From the NCBI GenBank assembly GCA_001804785.1, contig MHBG01000076.1, forward strand, positions 1,446-65,445: DNA of 64,000 nt. The letters run 5' to 3'. The translations under genes and the position numbers were made by a program. A model generated the notes under the pieces. The model did no database searches, had not been told where the DNA came from, and saw only the letters and a list, made by a program, of their open reading frames with translations. This document shows positions 9,369-18,523 of this stretch, one piece after another. The stretch is from Lentisphaerae bacterium GWF2_45_14. GTDB taxonomy: Bacteria > Verrucomicrobiota > Lentisphaeria > Victivallales > GWF2-45-14. How positions within the stretch are numbered: position 1 is the first letter of the stretch; each line of letters begins with the position of its first letter.

Positions 9369-9383
9369 TATATTTGCCGGATT
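9369..9383 (+). promoter_or_regulatory. TATATT box just before the GT39 start (possible leaderless start)
   Basis: TATATT (9369-9374) lies nine bases before ATG 9384, and no Shine-Dalgarno sequence is visible. If used as a -10 element it would give an mRNA starting at or next to the ATG. The -35 region is poor. The 57-base divergent gap leaves little room for another promoter. Confidence 0.3.
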
Positions 9384-10976
9384 ATGATTACAAAGTCAAA
9401 GTCAAATCTTTTTCTATTTTGCGCAGGGATCCTTTTGCTTCTGAGCGTGTTCCTTCATTTGTATAAACTCGGCGAAATTCCGAGCGGATTCTTCTGTGAC
9501 GAATCTTCCATAGGTTACAATGCATGGGCGATGGCACTGACAGGCGCTGACGAATATGGCAATAAATACCCGCTCTTCTTCCGTTGTTTCGATAACTATC
9601 ATGAGCCGGTGATGGTTTATTCGATTGTTCCAATTATAAAATTATTCGGCCTTTCGGAATTTACGGTCAGACTTCCCTCCGCTTTATTCCATATCATTGC
9701 GTCGATCTCATTTTATTTTCTTGCGCTGAGATACTGCCGAAACCGATATATCGCGCTTGCGGGCGCCTTTGTTTTTTCGGTGCTTCCATGGATATTCCCT
9801 GTCAGCCGGGTGATGATGGCAGGCTATACCGCGATGCTTTTAGGTATCTGCATCGGGTGGCTCTTTATGATGAGGGCCTTCGGTGAAAAATCCTATACAT
9901 GGGCCATTTTATCGGCTGCCGGCTGGGCATTCGCTATGTATTCGCACAATTGCGGAAGACCGGTAACGGCGGTTATACTTACGGTTTTTACGCTCTGTTT
10001 CTATCGGATGCTCCTCAAAAGGTGGAAAATCTACACCGTCTTTGCTTCCTCGTTTTTTATATTCATGGCACCGATGATTATTGCCGTAATGCGCAATCCC
10101 CGGATACTCGGCGGACGCTTTTCCCAGATCGCCGTATGGAACAACTCGTCCGGCATTTGGGAGACCTTACAGCGTATCATTTCCAATTATTGCGGGTATT
10201 TCAGTTCAACTTTTCTCTTCCTCTCGGGCGATGGCAACCTGAGGCATAACAGCGGATTCGGCGGCGAACTTTATATATTTCTTTTCCCTCTTCTACTTGC
10301 CGGATTCGTCGTTCTTTACACTCAATTGAAAAAAAATCCATGGTACGCTTTTATACTAATCGGCATATTCACTTATCCCGTTGCCGCAATCTTTACAATT
10401 GACCCAATACATGCCACGCGCTCCATCAACGGCGCTCCGTTCTGGACGATTCTTTGTCTGCTTGGAGCCGATTGGCTTTTTCAGAGCAGGCGAATTTTGC
10501 GAAGCATACTCATTATAATAAGCGTACTCGCCGCCATAGAGGTATCATTTTACATGACACACTATTTTACCCGCTATCGCGAAATCAGCGAGAATGCTTT
10601 TTCCGCTCCATTTATTACGACCCTTAAATATGCCTTTGAACGTATGAATAAAGATGACAGCATCTATATTTCACCGACATTTTTCCCGCATGCCGTGGAC
10701 CGTTCCTTCAAGCCTGTCTGGTACAGTCATTTTCTATTCTTCGGGCGTGTGAGTCCTGCCGACTATCAGAAAAAAGGGCTTCCACTCCGAATTGTCCCGT
10801 ATGGCGGAGTTGTATCATCTCCGGGATATCTGGTGAGATCCAGTCACGTGGCCGACGATTACGGTGCCCTCTATCCTAATTTTGAGAAAGTTCCGTCTGG
10901 CACAAAGTGCTCCGGGCGGATAAAGTATAAAAAGAATATTTACTATGAAATATACCGGATTGGCGGCACTGAATGA
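9384..10976 (+). CDS. GT39-like (PMT/ArnT family) membrane glycosyltransferase
   Basis: The product has 530 residues with about ten hydrophobic segments. The GT-C signature in the first periplasmic loop is present: FFCDESSIGYNAWAM (about residues 37-51), where the acidic Asp-Glu pair is the catalytic site of PMT/ArnT-type enzymes. The FTVRLPSALF motif that follows is typical of ArnT and related proteins. Enzymes of this family move a sugar from a polyprenyl-phosphate donor to lipid, protein or glycan acceptors in the periplasm. The acceptor here is unknown. The next gene, of the same family, overlaps it by four bases (ATGA), implying coupled translation. Confidence 0.85.
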   Translation: MITKSKSNLFLFCAGILLLLSVFLHLYKLGEIPSGFFCDESSIGYNAWAMALTGADEYGNKYPLFFRCFDNYHEPVMVYSIVPIIKLFGLSEFTVRLPSALFHIIASISFYFLALRYCRNRYIALAGAFVFSVLPWIFPVSRVMMAGYTAMLLGICIGWLFMMRAFGEKSYTWAILSAAGWAFAMYSHNCGRPVTAVILTVFTLCFYRMLLKRWKIYTVFASSFFIFMAPMIIAVMRNPRILGGRFSQIAVWNNSSGIWETLQRIISNYCGYFSSTFLFLSGDGNLRHNSGFGGELYIFLFPLLLAGFVVLYTQLKKNPWYAFILIGIFTYPVAAIFTIDPIHATRSINGAPFWTILCLLGADWLFQSRRILRSILIIISVLAAIEVSFYMTHYFTRYREISENAFSAPFITTLKYAFERMNKDDSIYISPTFFPHAVDRSFKPVWYSHFLFFGRVSPADYQKKGLPLRIVPYGGVVSSPGYLVRSSHVADDYGALYPNFEKVPSGTKCSGRIKYKKNIYYEIYRIGGTE

Positions 10977-12904
10977 AAAAAAATCTCAAACTCGGCAGAA
11001 TCGAAATTTTACTTGCCGCCATTCTTTTGCTGGTTTTCGCTTATCAGGTAACTCTCGGTATTTTTGGAAATTCAATAACTTTCGACGAACCCTCTTATCT
11101 GGCGGGAGGAATGAATATCCTGCGCAACTCCGACTACAGGTTCAATTCCGAGGCTGTGGTTATTCCACAGCTTATTGAAGCGCTTCCCGCCGCTCTTTCC
11201 AAGAATGTCTCCTTCCCGGCGCCAGGTCAGAAATCTGCGTACGAGCAATGGAACTTTGCGGAAAAATATATCTACAAAACGGGCAATGATGCTGACTTTA
11301 TTCTTTATTCCGCGCGTTTCATGGTTCTTCTTTTCGGGCTTTTTGCAGGGCTTGCGGTTTATGCCTGGAGCAGAAGGCTTTTCGGTGTTAAGAGTGCGCT
11401 CGTCTCGCTCTTTTTCTTCTCTTTTTCGCCATCAATCCTAGCTCACTCCGGAATCGCCGCGTCCGACATGATAACGAGCTTCTTTTTTCTGACAAGCCTC
11501 TGTACCGTCTGGTATATGATGGAAAAAATAAATCTTCTTTCAGCCCTTGCGGCTTCCTTGTCGCTTAGCATGCTTTTCCTCTCGAAATATTCCGCTTTTT
11601 TCTTTATCCTCATTTTTATAATACTCGCGGCTTTCAGAATATTTTCCAGAAGACCGCTTGCAATCGATATTTTCAAAATAAGAAAAACTATTGATTCCAG
11701 AGCCCTTAAGCTGTTTTCTTTTTTATGCTGCGGTATTGTCCATGCTATAGTGATTTTTGTCATGATATGGACATTTTATTCGTTCAGATATTCAATGACT
11801 AATTTTGAAACTTCACGTGACGTAACTAAGTTTCTTTGGTCCCGGATTCCTGACGACTCTTCCGTTTCGCGTGTCATAAAGTTCGCCGCCGATAAACATA
11901 TTCTTCCCGAGGCATATTTATACGGCTTTGTCTACACGTATACACATTCGGCAAATCGAAACGCCTTTCTAAACGGCTCTTACAGCAAAAATGGCTGGTG
12001 GTATTTCTTCCCTTACGCGTTTCTCGTCAAAACGAATCCAGGACTTCTCGTTGTTCTGTTGTTCGCCGCCTTTGTTTTTATAAAACGCAGAAACCTATTC
12101 TATAAAATCATCCCTTTTTTGATCTTCATAGCTGTTTATATGTTTTTTGCAATGACCGGAAAAATGAATATAGGCCACCGCCATATACTCCCGATATATC
12201 CCATGCTTTTCATTCTTGTCGGCCTGGCCGGAACCTTCATCGATTTCAAACGCAAGCGCATTCCTTCCATTCTGACATTGATGGTCTGCGCAGCAACACC
12301 TTTCTCAACACTTTCGATTTCTCCGCATTATCTTGCGTATTTCAATTTTATCGCGGGCGGACCTTCGAACGGATACAAACATCTTGTCGACAGTTCTTTA
12401 GACTGGGGACAGGGAATTTCGAGCCTTAAATCTTACCTTGATAAGGATGCCCCTCGGAGAAATAACGTTTACTTTTCGCAATTCGGTTCTGTTCCTTTCT
12501 CTTCCCTTGGCTTGGACGCTATGGGTCTTCCAAGTTATTTCCCATTTGAAGGAAGACGGATTTTCAATTTTCACGGCGGGCTTTACTGTATCAGCGCAAC
12601 CATGTATCAACTTGTTTACTATCCTGAGTTCGCAGCCTGGATTCCGGAAGCGGATATATATTACAAAAACATTTATCCCGAGCTGAAAAAAATCTTTGAA
12701 GATAAAGCCCATACCTATGAAGGCAAAAATTACAGACTTTATAGAAATTACCGGCAACTCTCTTTTGGCAAGATAATCCTTTATCTGCATGAGACCAAGA
12801 GGAAACCCGACGCCATGCCGGGCTATTCGATTCTTGTGTTCGATCTTTCCGACGATGAGGTACGCAACGCACTTTCCTCTCCGTCCAAGCCCATCCGTAA
12901 ATAG
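10973..12904 (+). CDS. GT39-like membrane glycosyltransferase, second copy
   Basis: This 643-residue polytopic protein has the acidic GT-C motif TFDEPSYLAGGMNIL near residue 40 and a central segment typical of PMT_2 proteins (HSGIAASDMITSFFF, about residue 160). The large C-terminal periplasmic domain includes LVDSSLDWGQG, a motif recurring in this group. The ATG overlaps the stop of the preceding glycosyltransferase. Its TAG stop abuts the rnfE stop directly, with no bases between the convergent genes. Sugar and acceptor cannot be read from sequence. Confidence 0.85.
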   Translation: MKKNLKLGRIEILLAAILLLVFAYQVTLGIFGNSITFDEPSYLAGGMNILRNSDYRFNSEAVVIPQLIEALPAALSKNVSFPAPGQKSAYEQWNFAEKYIYKTGNDADFILYSARFMVLLFGLFAGLAVYAWSRRLFGVKSALVSLFFFSFSPSILAHSGIAASDMITSFFFLTSLCTVWYMMEKINLLSALAASLSLSMLFLSKYSAFFFILIFIILAAFRIFSRRPLAIDIFKIRKTIDSRALKLFSFLCCGIVHAIVIFVMIWTFYSFRYSMTNFETSRDVTKFLWSRIPDDSSVSRVIKFAADKHILPEAYLYGFVYTYTHSANRNAFLNGSYSKNGWWYFFPYAFLVKTNPGLLVVLLFAAFVFIKRRNLFYKIIPFLIFIAVYMFFAMTGKMNIGHRHILPIYPMLFILVGLAGTFIDFKRKRIPSILTLMVCAATPFSTLSISPHYLAYFNFIAGGPSNGYKHLVDSSLDWGQGISSLKSYLDKDAPRRNNVYFSQFGSVPFSSLGLDAMGLPSYFPFEGRRIFNFHGGLYCISATMYQLVYYPEFAAWIPEADIYYKNIYPELKKIFEDKAHTYEGKNYRLYRNYRQLSFGKIILYLHETKRKPDAMPGYSILVFDLSDDEVRNALSSPSKPIRK

Positions 12905-13585
12905 TCAGTCTTTGCTAATGAAGCAGATATTGCAGTGGCGGCAGTCAAGATCGGGTGGAGCCTGATAGACTTTGCCGCTCTTTTTTGCCTTGCGCATATT
13001 TATATAGTTCATTCCGGCAAGGAAAAAGCCCAGGATGATAAACGCGCCGGGAGCTGAACCCGGAAGCATACAGGATATAGACCACGGTGTTATCATCTTT
13101 ACCTCAAAGAGTGAGCCGTTCGTCAGAAACTCGCGGACACAGCCAAGCGCCACAAGAGCAAGCGTGAAGCCAAGCCCCATACCAATACCGTCTAATATTG
13201 AACGATAAACGGTGTTTTTTGAGGCGAACGCTTCTGCACGTCCAAGCACTATACAGTTTACCACGATAAGCGGAATGAATATGCCGAGCGCATTGTAGAG
13301 ACTTGCAGGGGCATAGGCCTTGAGAAGAAAATCCACAACAGTAACAAACGTGGCTATGACAACGATGTAGCAGGGTATCCTTATCTTTTTGGGAACAATG
13401 TCCTTTATCATGGAGATAACGGCGTTGCTTCCTACTAGAACGCAAAGCGTCGAGAGCCCCATACCCATTCCGTTAGTCGCATTTGTCGTTACCGCAAGTG
13501 TCGGACACATGCCTAAGCAGAGCGCAAGTATCGGGTTTTCCCGCCAGATGCCTTTTGTGAGTTCGGAAAAAGATGATGATCTCAT
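12905..13585 (-). CDS. rnfE: Rnf complex subunit RnfE, with C-terminal Cys cluster
   Basis: RnfE is a six-helix membrane subunit related to NqrD. Together with RnfA it holds an intramembrane [2Fe-2S] cluster. The ligand cysteines are visible in ALCLGMCPTLAVTT (about residue 25) and IVVNCIVLGRAEAFAS (about residue 108). The 226-residue protein ends with CRHCNIC, a Cys-x2-Cys-x2-Cys cluster after a soluble tail, which is not part of the core fold. It is last in rnfABCDGE and overlaps rnfG by one base (TAATG). Confidence 0.95.
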   Translation of the reverse strand: MRSSSFSELTKGIWRENPILALCLGMCPTLAVTTNATNGMGMGLSTLCVLVGSNAVISMIKDIVPKKIRIPCYIVVIATFVTVVDFLLKAYAPASLYNALGIFIPLIVVNCIVLGRAEAFASKNTVYRSILDGIGMGLGFTLALVALGCVREFLTNGSLFEVKMITPWSISCMLPGSAPGAFIILGFFLAGMNYINMRKAKKSGKVYQAPPDLDCRHCNICFISKD

Positions 13586-14301
13586 TATTTTGTCTCCGGC
13601 TTGAGATTTAGTTTCAACATTATTGCGGCTTTTTCAACCTCGAAAGTTTTAGCAATCCTGAAGACAGCGTCTGTGACCGCGCGACTGCTTATGGTAGCCC
13701 CTGTTACGAAGTTGAGCTGCCCGCCGTCTTTTTTGACACTCCAGGGTTTGGGCCATGAATCGGAGGGTGAGTCGGAATGATTGTCGAACTGGTCAAGTAT
13801 CGGGTTTGGCGGGAGTTTTGATTTATCGACCTTTTTGCCCATTCCGAGAATATCAAATATAGTTACAACCCTTTTTCTTTCAGTGACAACCGTCCCCAGC
13901 CCCGGGGTTTCGTTTTGCCTTGTTACGATGACAGTCCTTATAACCCCGTCAGGATTGAGTCCGGTCATGACTTCTATCTCGCCGCCGTAGCCGCGCTTTG
14001 TGATGCTCCGCCCGGCAAATCCAACAAGAACGCCGTCTTTTTTCGCCGGATAGAACATGACTTTGAACTTTTCTGCGTCCGGTGATGTGAAGGTTAGAAT
14101 TTCTTCCGAGGGCTGGTTGTTGAAATCGGGAAGCACATCTTTGAGTGCCTGGTTGGTTTTTGCCATCTGGGCCTTTTTAATAGGTTCTTTCGTGATTTCA
14201 AACACGTATCCAAGCAGAGCCGCCGCAACTCCGCCGATAAGACCAAGAAATAGGCCGAGGACAATGACATTTTCTGTTTTCTTGAGATTTATCATTTTCA
14301 T
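13585..14301 (-). CDS. rnfG: Rnf complex subunit RnfG (FMN-binding)
   Basis: RnfG carries FMN covalently attached to a Thr through a phosphoester, as in NqrC. The attachment motif appears as FVTGATISSRAV near residue 205. One N-terminal membrane helix (NVIVLGLFLGLIGGVAAALLGY) anchors a periplasmic domain. The ETPGLG segment (about residue 128) is another family hallmark. The ATG overlaps the rnfD stop (ATGA), and the stop overlaps the rnfE start, so translation is probably coupled across D-G-E. Confidence 0.95.
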   Translation of the reverse strand: MKMINLKKTENVIVLGLFLGLIGGVAAALLGYVFEITKEPIKKAQMAKTNQALKDVLPDFNNQPSEEILTFTSPDAEKFKVMFYPAKKDGVLVGFAGRSITKRGYGGEIEVMTGLNPDGVIRTVIVTRQNETPGLGTVVTERKRVVTIFDILGMGKKVDKSKLPPNPILDQFDNHSDSPSDSWPKPWSVKKDGGQLNFVTGATISSRAVTDAVFRIAKTFEVEKAAIMLKLNLKPETK

Positions 14302-15464
14302 GCCCCCACTTTCTTTTCAGCAGCCTTGTACCCGAATGGAACAGTGACGGTAAATTTATCTATGAGAGGGACAACCGCATTCATAAGAAGTATCGAGAAG
14401 CTTACGCCTTCCGGATAGTTGCCCCATATTCTGATGAGCGAAGTGATTATTCCGCAGCCTATTCCAAAGATAATCATACCCTTCTTGGTTATCGGAGACG
14501 TGACCATATCCGTAGCCATGAAAAAAGCTCCGAGGAAGAGGCCGCCTGTTATCACGTGGAAGAGGGGACCTGGCGTGATTGCCGGATTGGCCGCATGAAT
14601 AGCGGCGCTGAATATGGCGACCGTAGCTATATAGGTGACGGGGATGTGCCACTTGATGATTTTCATGGCTATTAAGAATATTCCGCCTGCGAGAAGCGCC
14701 AGTACCGAGGTCTCGCCGAGACAGCCTCCCATGTTGCCAAAGAAATAGTCCCAGTACATAGGAGTATTTGAGACGGCATCGAAGGCGGAAACGTTATGAA
14801 CCCCCGATTTTGAGAGTTCCTTTACTACGCCGAGCGGGGTTGCGCATGTGATGCTGTCACAAGTATTCGAAAGGAACGGTATGACCTTGCCCTTCAGTTG
14901 TTCCGCACTGGGCGCGTAGGTTATAATCTTGTCATAAACGGGATTTTCCGTCATGAAGCGCGAGGGCACCCACGTAGTCATGAGTTTCGGGAACGCAACG
15001 AGCAGAGCCACACGGGCTACCAGCGCCGGATTGAAGGGGTTGTAGCCGAGTCCGCCGTATATCTGCTTGCCGATTCCTATACCTATCCCGGCTCCGATGA
15101 GGCATACCCACCATGGGATTCCAGCGGAGAGGTTCATTGCCAGCAGCACACCCGTAAGTATCGCGCTGCAATCCTTCCACGTATCAGTCTTCTTCCCGGC
15201 AATACGGCACCACAACACTTCGACGGCGACAGAAAATACTACGCAGTAGATTATCACCATGAGCGCATTTATGCCGTAAAAGTATATCCCGCAGAGACAA
15301 CTCGGCACCAGTGCGAGCAAAACGGTAAGCATTATCTTCCTCACTGTCTGATTATCATGTACATGAGGAGAGGAGCTTACGACAAGTTCTTCTATTTTCG
15401 GAAGAAATACGCCGCTCTGCGTCGTCGTATCATTTTCTTCCAGGTTTACTTTTTCTTCTGTCAT
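14298..15464 (-). CDS. rnfD: Rnf complex subunit RnfD (FMN-binding)
   Basis: RnfD is a multi-helix membrane subunit related to NqrB that also carries covalent FMN. The likely attachment Thr is in ITCATPLGV, corresponding to the ATPL motif of other RnfD proteins. GYNPFNPALVARVALL and the C-terminal GVSFSILLMNAVVPLID are typical. An in-frame TTG at 15479 is possible, but ATG 15464 is preferred, giving 388 residues. Neither has a clear ribosome site, so the start is uncertain. It follows rnfC closely. Confidence 0.95.
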   Translation of the reverse strand: MTEEKVNLEENDTTTQSGVFLPKIEELVVSSSPHVHDNQTVRKIMLTVLLALVPSCLCGIYFYGINALMVIIYCVVFSVAVEVLWCRIAGKKTDTWKDCSAILTGVLLAMNLSAGIPWWVCLIGAGIGIGIGKQIYGGLGYNPFNPALVARVALLVAFPKLMTTWVPSRFMTENPVYDKIITYAPSAEQLKGKVIPFLSNTCDSITCATPLGVVKELSKSGVHNVSAFDAVSNTPMYWDYFFGNMGGCLGETSVLALLAGGIFLIAMKIIKWHIPVTYIATVAIFSAAIHAANPAITPGPLFHVITGGLFLGAFFMATDMVTSPITKKGMIIFGIGCGIITSLIRIWGNYPEGVSFSILLMNAVVPLIDKFTVTVPFGYKAAEKKVGA

Positions 15465-15494
15465 AATGTCGGTATCCAATATTTATTTTGATAT

Positions 15495-16838
15495 TTATTT
15501 TTTCATTTTTCTTTTGCGCGCATTTATCTCGGCCTTGCCGCGGCGGAAGTGCTGAACGAGCGGTCTGAACGAGGGACAGACATAGGCGCACGACCCGCAT
15601 TCGATACAGTGCATGAGATTGTTTTTTTCCGCAAGTTCGAATTCGCCGCTCTCAATCATAGTGCTCAATGGCCCGGGTATGATGTTCATGGGACAGGCGT
15701 CTACGCAACGTCCGCAACGAATGCAGGGATACGATTCATACTGAACGAGTTGTTCCTTCGATAGTAGAAGGATTCCTGAAGTATTTTTCATTACCGGCAC
15801 CTGAAGGTTTTTCTGCGCAAAACCCATCATCGGGCCGCCGAGAATGACTTTCGCCGGGGAATATTTTACTCCGCCCGCCAGTTCTATCGCCTTGCTGACG
15901 GGGGTGCCTATCCTGAACTTCCAGTTGCCGGGGTTTGCGAGGGGCTCACCTGTAACCGTTGTAACTCTTTCAAAAAGGGGCTTTCCCTCTTTTACGGCTT
16001 CCGTAACCGCGACGGCCGTACCGATATTCTGAACGACACAGCCCGCGTCCATCGGGAGTCCGCCGGCGGGGACTTTTCTGCCTGTTACCGCATAAATAAG
16101 CTGTTTTTCAGCGCCCTGCGGGTATCTTACGCGCAACGCAATGATATTGACCCCGAACGAGGCAGCTTTTTCACGAAGGACTTTTATGGCATCGGGTTTA
16201 TTCGCTTCGATTCCGATATAGATATTTTTAACTCCGAGGACTCTCGCGATTATCGCGCAACCTTCGACTACGGATTCGGGATATTCAAGCATAAGCCTGT
16301 GGTCGGCGGTGAGATAAGGTTCGCACTCGGCCCCATTGAAAATAAGGTGGTCTATCTTTTTTTCCGGAGGCGGAGAGAGCTTGACATGCGTCGGAAACGC
16401 GGCCCCGCCCATACCCACTAGTCCAGCGTCGGAGATGCGTTTCTTGAGGTCGTCGGGGGAAGTATTTTCCCAGTCGGCTATCGGCTCAAGCGATGAACCC
16501 CATTCGTCTTTTCCATCGGAATCTATAACAACGGCCAGGAGAGGAACGCCCATCGGCCCGGGGCAGTCTTCGATGTTTCTCACAGTGCCGCTGGTCGGTG
16601 AATGGACTGGGGCCGACACGAAGCCGCCCGCTTCGGCAAGGAGCTGGCCTTTTTTTACGGCATCGCCTTTCTTTACTATCAGCTTGGGCGGCGCGCCTAT
16701 ATGCTGATTTAGAATGACTGTATATGAATCAAGAAGCGGGGCCTCCTGTATGGCTTTGGACTCTGAAAGATATTTTCCTTCTTCGGGGTGGACCCCGCCC
16801 GCAAAATAAATATGATCATCGTGGTGTAAATTGCTCAT
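15495..16838 (-). CDS. rnfC: Rnf complex subunit RnfC (NADH/Fe-S/FMN)
   Basis: RnfC is the peripheral NADH-oxidising subunit, related to the Nqo1/NuoF fold. The 447-residue protein begins with the RnfC barrel-sandwich domain (LNQHIGAPPKLIVKKGD, PVHSPTSGTV). The nucleotide/FMN part contains GMGGAAFPTHVKL and NGAECEPYLTADHRLM. Two C-terminal [4Fe-4S] motifs follow, CIRCGRCVDACP and CIECGSCAYVCP. Its ATG overlaps the rnfB stop by four bases. Confidence 0.97.
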   Translation of the reverse strand: MSNLHHDDHIYFAGGVHPEEGKYLSESKAIQEAPLLDSYTVILNQHIGAPPKLIVKKGDAVKKGQLLAEAGGFVSAPVHSPTSGTVRNIEDCPGPMGVPLLAVVIDSDGKDEWGSSLEPIADWENTSPDDLKKRISDAGLVGMGGAAFPTHVKLSPPPEKKIDHLIFNGAECEPYLTADHRLMLEYPESVVEGCAIIARVLGVKNIYIGIEANKPDAIKVLREKAASFGVNIIALRVRYPQGAEKQLIYAVTGRKVPAGGLPMDAGCVVQNIGTAVAVTEAVKEGKPLFERVTTVTGEPLANPGNWKFRIGTPVSKAIELAGGVKYSPAKVILGGPMMGFAQKNLQVPVMKNTSGILLLSKEQLVQYESYPCIRCGRCVDACPMNIIPGPLSTMIESGEFELAEKNNLMHCIECGSCAYVCPSFRPLVQHFRRGKAEINARKRKMKK

Positions 16839-17671
16839 CGGGCCGCATTCTCCTTTTTAAGGGTTCCTGGAAAATGATTTTCCGGGGAGCTGATACAGGA
16901 AGTCGGGCAGGCCGCCTTTTCTATCACATCGGCTCCGGGCATATTGTCGTAGTTGACCTGTGCGAGGAATCCTTCTATTTTCATCTGGTCTTCTCCGGCC
17001 GCCTTGAGGCATTTCCGGCAAGCGATACAGGCCACGTCGCAGTTCTTTTTCTTTTCAACGCCTTTTTCGGGCGAGTTGCAGTATACGTGAAACGGCGCGG
17101 TCTCAGGCACGAGCCTTATAAGTTTTCTCGGACAGGACTCGATACATTTGCCGCAACCCGTGCAGATATCACTATGTACGCAAGCGAGACCGTCGATAAC
17201 TTCTATAGCATTGAAAGGACATACCCTTGCGCACGATGCGAGTCCCATACAGCCGAATCGGCAGTCCTTCGGTCCGCCCGCTATGAGCGATGCCGAAATG
17301 CAGTCGTTTATCCCGTTATAGTTTACGCTTTTTCTGGCTTTTGAGTTGCTCCCGCCGCAAAAAACAACGGCAGCTTTTTTTACGGACGAACCTGCGTCTA
17401 CCCCAAGATAGGCAGCTATTCTGCCGACCACCGCAAGACTGCATACCGGACATGAGCCAGGAACACATTCTCCGGCGACTATGGCTCGGGCCAGATCGGA
17501 ACATCCCGCCTTTCCGCAGCCTCCGCAGTTGGCGCCGGGAAGCATCTCGTTCACATCTTCAATCCTCGGATCTGACTTCACGAAGAAAAATTTGGCCGCG
17601 GCCCCGATGATACACCCGAGCAGTATACCGGACAATGTCATCAGGATGAACGCAATCAAAACTGTTTCCAT
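16835..17671 (-). CDS. rnfB: Rnf complex subunit RnfB (ferredoxin-like)
   Basis: RnfB accepts electrons from ferredoxin. An N-terminal membrane helix is followed by the RnfB Cys motif (GANCGGCGKAGCSDLA, about residues 46-61, completed by further cysteines near 72-78). Next come ferredoxin motifs CMGLASCARVCPFNAI and CTGCGKCIESCPRKLI. A further Cys-rich region (CDVACIACRKC, then ACPTSC) suggests extra clusters, as in the longer RnfB of acetogens and related anaerobes. The length is 278 residues. It lies 29 bases after rnfA. Confidence 0.96.
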   Translation of the reverse strand: METVLIAFILMTLSGILLGCIIGAAAKFFFVKSDPRIEDVNEMLPGANCGGCGKAGCSDLARAIVAGECVPGSCPVCSLAVVGRIAAYLGVDAGSSVKKAAVVFCGGSNSKARKSVNYNGINDCISASLIAGGPKDCRFGCMGLASCARVCPFNAIEVIDGLACVHSDICTGCGKCIESCPRKLIRLVPETAPFHVYCNSPEKGVEKKKNCDVACIACRKCLKAAGEDQMKIEGFLAQVNYDNMPGADVIEKAACPTSCISSPENHFPGTLKKENAAR

Positions 17672-17700
17672 GGTAATTCTCTTATGTTATTATATGTTTT

Positions 17701-18300
17701 TCAGCAAAGACCGGAAAAGCCTAAGAACGCCATGGCCAGTATACCGGCCGTAATGAGCGCTATGGACATTCCCTGAAAGACCTTCGGCACATCCGCGAGC
17801 TTCAGCTTTTCTCTGATGCTGGCAAAAAGCACAAGCGCCAACGAAAAACCTACCCCGGCGAAAAATCCGTAAAGTGTCGATTTAAAAATCCCTCTCGCCG
17901 CTCCCGCATTTATCGTCGCCACCCCGAGTACCGCACAGTTTGTGGTTATGAGAGGAAGGTATATTCCAAGCGCGCTGTAGAGCGCCGGACTCAACTTCTG
18001 TAATATAATCTCTACCAGCTGAACGAGCGCCGCAATCACGACAATGAATATTATCAGCTGAAGGTATGAAAGTTCGAATTCTCTCCCGAAGATTTGCACG
18101 GGACCATGGAGTATCGTGTTGAATATCGCCGATGTCACAAATGACGCAAGGGTCATTACAAATATGACGGCTCCACTCATACCGAGGGCTGTGTCGAGAC
18201 TTTTCGATACCCCAAGGAACGGGCATATTCCGAGAAATTTGGAAAGTACAAAGTTGTAAACAAGTATCGCTCCGATAGTTAACTCTAAATATTCCTGCAT
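17701..18300 (-). CDS. rnfA: Rnf complex subunit RnfA
   Basis: RnfA is the NqrE-like membrane subunit that pairs with RnfE to bind the intramembrane [2Fe-2S] cluster. The ligand cysteines are in SKFLGICPFLGVSK (about residues 20-33) and LITTNCAVLGVATIN. ATG 18300 is chosen because AGAGG lies eight bases upstream. The longer frame would start at TTG without a ribosome site. This gives 199 residues with six helices, the standard RnfA size. It is the first gene of the operon. Confidence 0.96.
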   Translation of the reverse strand: MQEYLELTIGAILVYNFVLSKFLGICPFLGVSKSLDTALGMSGAVIFVMTLASFVTSAIFNTILHGPVQIFGREFELSYLQLIIFIVVIAALVQLVEIILQKLSPALYSALGIYLPLITTNCAVLGVATINAGAARGIFKSTLYGFFAGVGFSLALVLFASIREKLKLADVPKVFQGMSIALITAGILAMAFLGFSGLC

Positions 18301-18454
18301 CTTCAAAACCTCTGAATTGTGTTTTTGAACTGAACAATCCGGAAAATCTAGCGCATCCCTATGTATTTACAACACCGGAAGCTTTATTTTTTTCCAAATA
18401 TAACTGTTTTATATTAGTCATTTCTGGCGATTTTGGAAATTTTGCTGTTTTTAC

Positions 18455-18483
18455 TTGACATTACCGAAGGCGCGCGTTACAAT
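18455..18483 (+). promoter_or_regulatory. Sigma-70-type promoter for the TonB-like/toroid operon
   Basis: TTGACA (18455-18460), a 17-base spacer and TACAAT (18478-18483) make a near-consensus promoter. It lies 40 bases before the ATG at 18524, which is preceded by GAAAGG. It sits in the 223-base divergent gap with rnfA. Confidence 0.7.
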
Positions 18484-18523
18484 AATAGTTGGGTCTATTG
18501 AATTTTAATGAAAGGCACGAGAA

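Noticed and set aside
14898-15491. 197-codon plus-strand open frame inside rnfD
   Set aside because: It is antisense to conserved RnfD, and the translated composition (many His, Arg and Tyr) is typical of a shadow frame.
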